Of a DNA stretch of 5,448 nucleotides, positions 1 to 5,448 are shown piece after piece. The translations under genes were made by a program, and so were the position numbers. The stretch is taken from NCBI GenBank assembly GCA_034437455.1, contig DAOTUB010000167.1:1-5448 (forward strand), given 5' to 3'. Source of the DNA: DAOTUB01 sp034437455 (GTDB lineage Bacteria; Chloroflexota; Anaerolineae; B4-G1). The notes under the pieces are model-generated. The model did no database searches and was not told the DNA's origin. It saw only the letters and a list, made by a program, of their open reading frames with translations. Numbering within the stretch: the stretch's first letter is position 1; every line of letters starts with the position of its first letter.

Positions 1-1
1 G

Positions 2-1828
2 AACGACCTCTTCTGGCAGGGCGCGTTCGACGAAGCTTTCCTGGCTCACCATCCCTACGTGATGGTGGACACGGCCTTTTTCGACGGCGATTTCAAAGCG
101 CGGTTGCTGGCGAACTTCGATGACCTGGACGACGCCACCGGTGGCGCGTTGATTCACAGCGAGAATTTTCAGGCGCTAAGTTTGTTGATGGAAAAATACC
201 GCGAGCAGGTGAAGTGCATCTATATTGATCCACCTTACAACACAGGAAATGACGAGTTTATCTACAAAGATACCTATCAACATTCATCGTGGCTAGCGAT
301 GATGCGAGACCGCTTGTGTCTCTCCCGAGATATTCTACAGGACGATGGCGCAATCTTCATCAGCATTGATGACAACGAAATACATAGACTCAACAACTTC
401 CTCACAGAACTATACGGCGAAAACAATGCGGCGGCCTTGCTGATAGCGAGGACTAACCCACGCGGACGCACTTTAGACAGATACATTGCCAAGACACATG
501 AGTATATAGTAGTATTTGTGAAAGCACCGCTTCCCACTGCGATTTCTGAGGTTCCTAAAGACGAGAGAATGCTTTCTGAATACAACAAAGTGGATGAGCA
601 AGGTAGGTATCGTGAACTAGGATTGAGAAACAGAAATCCCGTCTTCAATCGCGAGAATAGGTCCAACCTCTTCTTTCCTATATATGTGAATCCTGATACT
701 GAACAGGTTTCTTTGGAAGAAAGCTTCGAGTTCAGCGTAGAAGTTTATCCGCGAAACTCCCAAGGAGAGGATGATTGCTGGACATGGAGCACAAAGAAAG
801 TCGGCGAGAACCTCGAACTGCTTGTTGGGCGACAGGTGTCAACAGGAACGTGGAGGATATTCAGGAAAGACTACATGCATGACGAGTCGGGTCATATTGC
901 TACAACAATGGTGAAGTCGATTTGGCTTGACAAGTCGATCAATAACGAGCGTGGCAAGGAAGCCCTGAAAGATATCATTGGGTATCATACTATCGATTTC
1001 CCGAAGGCCGTGGCTCTAATTCGCAAGTGCCTAGAACTCAGTGCTCCAGAGCATAGTCTCGTGATGGATTTCTTTGCTGGCTCCGGCACCACAGCCCACG
1101 CCGTGATGGACCTTAACCGTAAGGACGGCGGCGACCGCAAGTATATCCTGGTGGAGATAGGCGATTACTTTGACACCGTGCTCAAACCACGTATTCAAAA
1201 AGTCGCCTTCTCCGCCAACTGGAAGGACGGCATCCCCCAGGACCGGGACGGCGTGAGCCACGTCTTCAAACACCAGCACATCGAATCCTACGAGGACACC
1301 CTCAACAACATCCGCGTGCGCCAGCCGGAGGGAGCGCAGCGCCGACTGCTCTACGAGGAGTTTGACGACTATCAACTCCACTACATGCTCGAGTTCGAGA
1401 CCCGCGGCAGTCCCACGCTGCTGGCCCAGGAGGCTTTCGAGCGGCCTTTCGACTACACGCTCAAGATTCAGCGCGGCCACAAAAGCCCCCAGGACGAGAC
1501 GGTTGATCTGGCGGAGACGTTCCACTACCTGATCGGCATGCACGTTCGGCAGCTGGAGCGACGTGAGCACCAGGACCGTCCTTACGTCGTCAGCCGGGGC
1601 GAGGTGCGCACCGAGCACGGTGTGGAAAAGACGGTCGTCGTCTGGCGCGACACAACAGAGCTCGACCTGCACCAGGAGGCTGACTGGGCAAACGAGGCGC
1701 TGCTCATAGAGCCGGTAGATCGGGTTTACGTCAATGGTCCCAGCCACATCGAGGGCGCCCAGCCGCTGGAGATCGCCTTTCGCCAACGGATGGAGCCAGG
1801 ACAGGAAGGAGGTTTCCGTGCCGCATAG
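2..1828 (+). CDS. mod: Type III R-M modification subunit (N6-adenine DNA methyltransferase), N-terminus cut off by window edge
   Basis: Site-specific adenine methyltransferase that transfers a methyl group from S-adenosylmethionine to the N6 of adenine and, in Type III systems, provides sequence recognition for the whole Mod-Res complex. Numbering from the first visible codon (base 2): catalytic motif IV DPPYNTG at 76-82, followed by the conserved IYKD and QHSSWL segments; a variable target-recognition region at roughly 145-345; a SIWLD segment at about 306-310; and the SAM-binding motif I FFAGSGTT at 357-364. Motif IV before motif I marks the beta class used by Type III Mod proteins. The C-terminal about 240 residues match my memory of this Mod family (LKPRIQKV, YEDTLNNIR segments). 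The frame has no stop back to the left edge and family-like sequence (PYVMVDTAFFDGDFKARLL) spans base 59. The GTG at 59 and ATG at 62 lack a Shine-Dalgarno sequence, so neither is likely to be the start. The frame is intact to TAG at 1826. The final 11 bases overlap res. The middle third is AT-rich compared with its flanks. Confidence 0.93.
   Translation, partial: NDLFWQGAFDEAFLAHHPYVMVDTAFFDGDFKARLLANFDDLDDATGGALIHSENFQALSLLMEKYREQVKCIYIDPPYNTGNDEFIYKDTYQHSSWLAMMRDRLCLSRDILQDDGAIFISIDDNEIHRLNNFLTELYGENNAAALLIARTNPRGRTLDRYIAKTHEYIVVFVKAPLPTAISEVPKDERMLSEYNKVDEQGRYRELGLRNRNPVFNRENRSNLFFPIYVNPDTEQVSLEESFEFSVEVYPRNSQGEDDCWTWSTKKVGENLELLVGRQVSTGTWRIFRKDYMHDESGHIATTMVKSIWLDKSINNERGKEALKDIIGYHTIDFPKAVALIRKCLELSAPEHSLVMDFFAGSGTTAHAVMDLNRKDGGDRKYILVEIGDYFDTVLKPRIQKVAFSANWKDGIPQDRDGVSHVFKHQHIESYEDTLNNIRVRQPEGAQRRLLYEEFDDYQLHYMLEFETRGSPTLLAQEAFERPFDYTLKIQRGHKSPQDETVDLAETFHYLIGMHVRQLERREHQDRPYVVSRGEVRTEHGVEKTVVVWRDTTELDLHQEADWANEALLIEPVDRVYVNGPSHIEGAQPLEIAFRQRMEPGQEGGFRAA
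181..1080. other. AT-rich segment inside mod covering the target-recognition domain
   Basis: Hand counting G+C in 60-base blocks gives about 58-60% at bases 1-60 and 121-180, then 410 of 900 (about 46%) over 181-1080, with the lowest stretch at 481-720 (98 of 240, about 41%). It returns to 216 of 360 (60%) over 1081-1440. Codon choice also shifts: AGA, AGG and ATA are frequent inside the segment, while CGC, CTG and GTC-type codons dominate outside. The segment starts just before the DPPY motif (bases 227-238) and ends right at the FFAGSGTT motif (about 1070-1093), so both edges lie in conserved sequence. Mod proteins of this class carry their specificity domain between these motifs. I infer that the specificity segment came from a lower-GC donor by recombination in the conserved flanks. 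The composition change is seen directly; its origin is inference. Confidence 0.6.
1806..1812 (+). promoter_or_regulatory. Ribosome binding site that sets the res start
   Basis: AAGGAGG is close to a perfect Shine-Dalgarno sequence and lies 5 bases before the GTG at 1818. It sits inside the last codons of mod. It decides the start of res: the upstream in-frame ATG at 1734 has no such site, and starting there would add 28 residues that merely overlap mod and do not look like the family's N-terminus. Confidence 0.85.
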
Positions 1829-4800
1829 CTCTCTGGACCGCTTCCAGCGCCGCCTGGCATTGGTGGCCTACTTCCGTCACGTCTTTGGCGTCAATGACGC
1901 CCTCGACCCGCAGGCCGTGCGCGCCTTCTACGATATGCTCAAGCAGCAGCCGGAGGGATATGACGCCGAGGGGCGCAGTTACGTAGCGCGGGTGCTGGAG
2001 GGACCGGCGGCGAGCAGTATTGACGTGGGACAGTTACTGGTCTACGACGCCAACGTGCGGCGCTACACCGAGGCCCTCAACCGGCGCCGAGCCGAGCCGG
2101 TTACGCTCAAGTATTTTCAGGTGCTGGCCGCGCTGATGACAGAGCACTACCTGGACCGCGCGATCCACGACTCGCAGGTCTTTCTCGCCGATCTCAACGC
2201 CTTCGTGGAGAAGCAGAACAAGCGGGCCGGAACAGCCCAAGTCAAGTTCTCCGCCTTTACCCCGGACGATCTCAACAAGCTCGCCTACTGGATGGCCACC
2301 GGCAGCGGCAAGACGCTGCTGATGCACCTCAATTACTACCAGTACCTGCACTACCACCCCGTAGTGGCGGTGGCCTCTACGGGACGCCGCCCAAACACAC
2401 TGGACAACATCCTGCTGGTCACCACCGGCGAGGGTATGTCGGGGCAGCACATCGCCGAGATGGAAAAGAGCTCCATTCCCTGCCGACATTTCAGCGCCAG
2501 TACCACCGACCTGTTCGGCATCGATCCTCACACTGTCAAGGTCATCGAGATCCACAAGTTGGTGGAGGAAAAGAGGGGAAGCGGGGAAAGCGTCGAGGTC
2601 TCTTCCTTCGAAGGGCGCAACCTGGTCTTTGTGGATGAGGGACACAAGGGGGCTGGTAGCGAGGCCCAAGCCTGGCGTAACCGCCGTGAGGCCCTGGCCA
2701 GGGAGGGCTTTACCTTCGAGTACAGCGCCACCTTTGGCCAGGCCGTCGCCGGCGCTGGGATCGAGATCGAGGAGGAATACGGTAAGGCGATTCTCTTTGA
2801 CTACTCCTACCCTCGTTTCTATGACGACGGCTATGGCAAGGACTATCGCATCCTCAACCTGGAGCACGACCTGGATCCAACCCTCACCAATCGGTATCTA
2901 CTGGCCAACCTGTTGACCTTCTACGAGCAAGTGCGCGCCTACGCGCGGGACAAAGAGACCTTTTACAAGACCTACAACGTCGCGCCGCCGCTGCTGGTCT
3001 TTATCGGCCACAGCGTCACCGCTGGCAAGACCCGCTCCCAGTTGAGCCGGGACGACCGCCAGAGCCTTTCCGACGTGCAGGAGCTGGTGTTCTTTCTACA
3101 TCGAGTGCTGCAGAACGAGGGGAACTGGGTACCGGAGGGCCTGGACGCCATCCTGGAAGGTCGGGCCGGCATGACACAGGAAGGCGGTGCCGCTGGCGGG
3201 CCAGCGAGAGATCTGTTCGCCGACGCATTCCAGACGCTCCGCGAGGCCCGTTTGGACGGCGAAGCGATCTATGCCGACGTGCTGCGGCGGGTCTTTCACG
3301 CGGCCACGGCGGCCGGCCTACACCTGGTCGACCTCAAATCGGCTCAGGGTGAGATCGGGCTGCGCGCGGGTGCGGCGGACGCATTCTTTGGCGTGATCAA
3401 CATCGGCGATGCGGCCAACTTTCTCAGACTGGTCGAGGAGAGGGTGCCCGAGATCGCCGTGGAGGAAGAACAATTCAGCGGCTCCCTCTTCCAGGCCATC
3501 AACCGGCAGGATTCGTCCATCAATGCCCTGATCGGCTCCAAAAAGTTCATCGAGGGCTGGGACTCCTGGCGCGTCTCGACGATGGGGCTGATGAACATCG
3601 GGCGAGGGGAGGGACCTCAGATCATCCAACTCTTTGGCCGCGGTGTGCGCCTGCTGGGGCGGGATCGCTCCCTCCAGCGCTCCGAGGTTCTGGACGGCGA
3701 CCACCCCGACGACCTTCCGCTCCTGGAGACCCTCAGCATCTTTGGCGTGCGCGCCCGGTACATGACTCAGTTCCGCGACTATCTCGCCGAGGAAGGCATC
3801 GACACTGAAGAACGAGAACTCCTCGTCATCGAGACGAGACCGGGTGCTGATTTCCTGGGCCGTGGACTGCTCGTCGTTCGCCCCAGGATCGAAACGACCT
3901 TCGAGGACTCGATGCGTCTGGAACTGGGTACAGACCCCACCTGCAAACCGGTTATCGACCTGATACCGCGCCTGCAGGTCATGGTGTCCGAAGGGCTCGT
4001 GCAGGAGACGCCCGAGTTCCACGAGCCGCAAGACGCCCAGTGGCTACCGGAGCATGTCCTGTCACTTTTTGATTGGAGTCGGCTCTACCGGGAAGTGTGG
4101 AACTTTTGCGCCGCGCGTGGTTATCGCAACCTGGCGTTCAGCCAGGATGCGCTGAAGGCAGTCATCGAAACGGGATGTTACCAACTGCTGTGTCCGCCAG
4201 AGATGCTAGACGTGGCGTCGTTCGCCGACGTGAGACGGGTGGAGCGGATCGCCCTGATGATCCTGCGCAAGTACGTCGAGCGGTATACCACTCTTGCACG
4301 TCGCCACTGGGAGCAGGAACAGATGGTCTACCAGGCGCTGGACGAAAGCGACGAAAACCTGATCGCGGTCTACGAGGCTCGCGTGAAGCGCTCGGCTACC
4401 GATTTCCTAAAGGCGCTCCGCGAGATGTTGGAGGATCCAGCCTTGTACGAGAAGGACGATGGCTTGCCTCCCAGGGTTCACTTCGACCGGCACCTTTATC
4501 TCCCCCTGCTATTGGAGGACACGAGCGAGGAACGGGTGGTCAAGTACTCTCCTCCAGGACTCAACCCCGGCGAGCGCCATTTCGTGGAGCAGCTACGCGC
4601 GTACGTCAAAACGGAGACGGGCCAATCTCTGCTGGAAGAGCACGGCCGCGAGCTGTTCCTACTTCGCAACCAATCCCGCGGCCGCGGAGTTGGATTCCTG
4701 ATCAACAACGAGCAGTTCTTTCCCGATTTCATCCTCTGGCTAATCAACCCCGACAGGCAGGATATCGTGTTCATCGATCCTCACGGCCTGCTCATCGGCA

Positions 4801-5057
4801 GCAATCTCGACGTCAACCCCAAGGTCCAGTTCTACAGGGCCATCAAGGAATACGAGCAGAAGCTGAACGAACGAGCAGGTCGCCAGGACCTCACTCTCCA
4901 TTCCTACCTCGTTTCCCAGACATCATTCGACGATTTGAAGAGACAGACAGGTATTTCCTCACTGTCAGAGTTCCACCAACTTCACGTCTACTTTCGGGAG
5001 CAGCCCCACTATGCAGAATTGGTGATACGGGACGTTCTGACAGAGCGCGACTCTTAA
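1818..5057 (+). CDS. res: Type III R-M restriction subunit (SF2 helicase with C-terminal nuclease)
   Basis: ATP-dependent restriction subunit of the Mod-Res complex. Numbering from the GTG at 1818 (1079 residues): an N-terminal helical region (1-150); RecA-like domain 1 with Walker A ATGSGKT at 160-166, Walker B DEGH at 273-276 and motif III SAT at 303-305; RecA-like domain 2 with a motif-IV-like LLVFIGHS at 392-399, motif V FIEGWD at 577-582 and motif VI QLFGRGVR at 604-611; a long region at 620-900 without motifs I recognise; and a predicted PD-(D/E)xK-type nuclease near the C-terminus, with PDF at 969-971 and IDPHG at 986-990. The stretch GSKKFIEGWDSWRVS is highly characteristic of Type III Res helicases. 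The protein is somewhat longer than EcoP15I Res (about 970 residues). It overlaps mod by 11 bases, which suggests coupled translation and a single operon. Oddities are DEGH instead of DEAH, a long insert between motifs IV and V, and His where the nuclease lysine is expected. The frame is intact, so the helicase should be functional; nuclease activity is an inference. Confidence 0.93.
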   Translation: MPHSSLDRFQRRLALVAYFRHVFGVNDALDPQAVRAFYDMLKQQPEGYDAEGRSYVARVLEGPAASSIDVGQLLVYDANVRRYTEALNRRRAEPVTLKYFQVLAALMTEHYLDRAIHDSQVFLADLNAFVEKQNKRAGTAQVKFSAFTPDDLNKLAYWMATGSGKTLLMHLNYYQYLHYHPVVAVASTGRRPNTLDNILLVTTGEGMSGQHIAEMEKSSIPCRHFSASTTDLFGIDPHTVKVIEIHKLVEEKRGSGESVEVSSFEGRNLVFVDEGHKGAGSEAQAWRNRREALAREGFTFEYSATFGQAVAGAGIEIEEEYGKAILFDYSYPRFYDDGYGKDYRILNLEHDLDPTLTNRYLLANLLTFYEQVRAYARDKETFYKTYNVAPPLLVFIGHSVTAGKTRSQLSRDDRQSLSDVQELVFFLHRVLQNEGNWVPEGLDAILEGRAGMTQEGGAAGGPARDLFADAFQTLREARLDGEAIYADVLRRVFHAATAAGLHLVDLKSAQGEIGLRAGAADAFFGVINIGDAANFLRLVEERVPEIAVEEEQFSGSLFQAINRQDSSINALIGSKKFIEGWDSWRVSTMGLMNIGRGEGPQIIQLFGRGVRLLGRDRSLQRSEVLDGDHPDDLPLLETLSIFGVRARYMTQFRDYLAEEGIDTEERELLVIETRPGADFLGRGLLVVRPRIETTFEDSMRLELGTDPTCKPVIDLIPRLQVMVSEGLVQETPEFHEPQDAQWLPEHVLSLFDWSRLYREVWNFCAARGYRNLAFSQDALKAVIETGCYQLLCPPEMLDVASFADVRRVERIALMILRKYVERYTTLARRHWEQEQMVYQALDESDENLIAVYEARVKRSATDFLKALREMLEDPALYEKDDGLPPRVHFDRHLYLPLLLEDTSEERVVKYSPPGLNPGERHFVEQLRAYVKTETGQSLLEEHGRELFLLRNQSRGRGVGFLINNEQFFPDFILWLINPDRQDIVFIDPHGLLIGSNLDVNPKVQFYRAIKEYEQKLNERAGRQDLTLHSYLVSQTSFDDLKRQTGISSLSEFHQLHVYFREQPHYAELVIRDVLTERDS
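2573..2588. repeat. Short purine-rich near-tandem repeat inside res
   Basis: GAGGGGAA is followed directly by GCGGGGAA, two 8-base units differing at one position, inside a longer purine run. It encodes a charged, glycine- and serine-containing loop (around residues 252-258 of Res) between motifs Ia and II of the helicase. Only two copies are present, and the reading frame is intact across them. It may reflect local slippage in a surface loop; no function is implied. Confidence 0.35.
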
Positions 5058-5269
5058 CAGCTTCTAACGATCCTGTTTGAGCAAAAGAAAGTGTTGTGTC
5101 CTGAAAGAAGGGGCATTAGCAGCAAGATGACGTAGGAGGATGACAGACAGCACCATCTCTGGATGAGCGAGCTAACCGGGGACATACGACTGCCAAGTGC
5201 AAGCTCTCGAGACGCAACTTTCCAGAGCGCAGCGAGGTTGTGAGTGCAGGTGGTTACCCGGCTCAGCAT

Positions 5270-5275
5270 GGAGGT
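5270..5275 (+). promoter_or_regulatory. Ribosome binding site of the downstream small gene
   Basis: GGAGGT lies 8 bases before the ATG at 5284, a normal spacing for a Shine-Dalgarno sequence. It is the main evidence that the short reading frame running off the right edge is a real gene. No clear promoter could be picked out in the 200 bases before it. Confidence 0.6.
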
Positions 5276-5283
5276 ATAGCAAA

Positions 5284-5448
5284 ATGACGGAACTCACCGA
5301 CGAGGAAAAGCGAGAGGTGTATCGGCGAGCTGCCAGCAATATGGGGATCACCGATGAGCAAGCTCGAAGGGAGCTTGAGGAGATGGCAGAGATCCGCGTC
5401 AAATTGCAAGCCCAGGCAGAGCGGCTCGAGAGACTGTTGCGAGAGAGT
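5284..5448 (+). CDS. Hypothetical charged coiled-coil protein, C-terminus cut off by window edge
   Basis: The visible part is 55 codons, starting MTELTDEEKREVYRRAAS and open through the right edge, so its total length is unknown. I do not recognise a family. The sequence is strongly charged (Glu, Arg) and predicted helical. From about residue 31 the hydrophobic residues Met34, Ile37, Leu41, Leu48 and Leu51 fall in a 3-4 heptad pattern, with Gln44 at one core position, consistent with a coiled coil. No signal peptide or membrane segment is visible. It is preceded by a well-placed GGAGGT. It lies 226 bases after res on the same strand, so it may be an independent unit rather than part of the R-M operon. 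It could be a small accessory or regulatory protein, or an unrelated gene. I am fairly confident that it is coding but have no functional assignment. Confidence 0.6.
   Translation, partial: MTELTDEEKREVYRRAASNMGITDEQARRELEEMAEIRVKLQAQAERLERLLRES

Noticed and set aside
1734..1817. ATG at 1734 as the res start.
   Set aside because: The 28 extra residues are an out-of-frame reading of the mod C-terminus, and no Shine-Dalgarno sequence precedes it. The GTG at 1818 has AAGGAGG at ideal spacing.
2573..2588. Phase-variation tract that could switch res on and off.
   Set aside because: Only two imperfect 8-base units are present, far fewer than in known phase-variable Type III genes, where longer repeats usually sit in mod.
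1031..4031. Three long minus-strand reading frames (251, 277 and 237 codons, at 1031-1786, 2034-2867 and 3318-4031).
   Set aside because: They lie wholly opposite strongly supported mod and res coding sequence. Their translations are Val/Leu/Gly/Asp-rich without motifs, as expected for antisense frames in GC-rich DNA.
4073..5080. A 335-codon plus-strand reading frame overlapping the C-terminal part of res in another frame.
   Set aside because: It overlaps sequence that encodes the conserved-looking Res C-terminus (PDF...DPHG). Its own translation is Arg/Pro/Ser-rich with no recognisable domain, typical of an out-of-frame reading of GC-rich coding DNA.
5058..5283. Possible terminator, structured RNA or small gene between res and the downstream gene.
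   Set aside because: I found only weak elements: an 8-base palindrome TCTCGAGA at 5205-5212, a 5-base complement CCGGG/CCCGG (5176-5180 and 5257-5261) with a 76-base loop, and a 4-base CATC/GATG hairpin. No stem is followed by a T-run. The ATG after GGAGG near 5140 opens only 8 codons.
5054..5402. Minus-strand reading frames of 71 and 76 codons in the downstream region.
   Set aside because: No convincing ribosome binding site or domain was noticed. The second is antisense to the better supported small plus-strand gene, and the translations are Ser/Leu/Arg-rich without features.
1..5448. CRISPR array, tRNA/rRNA genes, insertion sequence or inverted terminal repeats.
   Set aside because: Nearly the entire window is accounted for by mod and res. 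I saw no regularly spaced repeats, tRNA-like folds, transposase motifs or terminal inverted repeats.

Overview
The window holds most of a Type III restriction-modification (R-M) locus on the plus strand, followed by the start of an unrelated small gene. The DNA is bacterial or archaeal in style: dense coding, Shine-Dalgarno sequences, GTG use and overlapping genes. Hand counts give about 60% GC in the Mod flanks (sampled blocks). No taxonomic marker is present, so I do not assign a lineage beyond a GC-rich prokaryote.

Layout. Bases 2-1828 encode the C-terminal 608 residues of a beta-class N6-adenine DNA methyltransferase (Mod). The reading frame is open through the left edge, so the true start lies outside the window. 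Bases 1818-5057 encode a 1079-residue SF2 helicase/nuclease (Res). It starts at a GTG placed 5 bases after a strong AAGGAGG and overlaps the end of mod by 11 bases. A 226-base non-coding gap (5058-5283) follows, in which I see no convincing terminator, promoter or RNA. At 5284 a short reading frame with a good ribosome binding site begins; it encodes a charged, coiled-coil-like protein and runs off the right edge.

How the genes work together. In Type III systems Mod recognises a short asymmetric site and methylates adenine on one strand. Res needs Mod for site recognition, uses ATP to communicate between two inversely oriented unmethylated sites, and cuts near one of them. The overlap and embedded ribosome binding site fit translational coupling of the two subunits.

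The most notable points are three. The middle of mod, which contains the target-recognition domain (TRD), is much AT-richer (about 46% overall, about 41% in its core) than the DNA on either side, as expected if the specificity segment was exchanged. The predicted Res nuclease motif reads PD...DPH rather than PD...(D/E)xK. An unrecognised small coiled-coil gene lies downstream. I do not see convincing evidence for an entirely new class of system; this looks like a divergent but recognisable Type III R-M locus.
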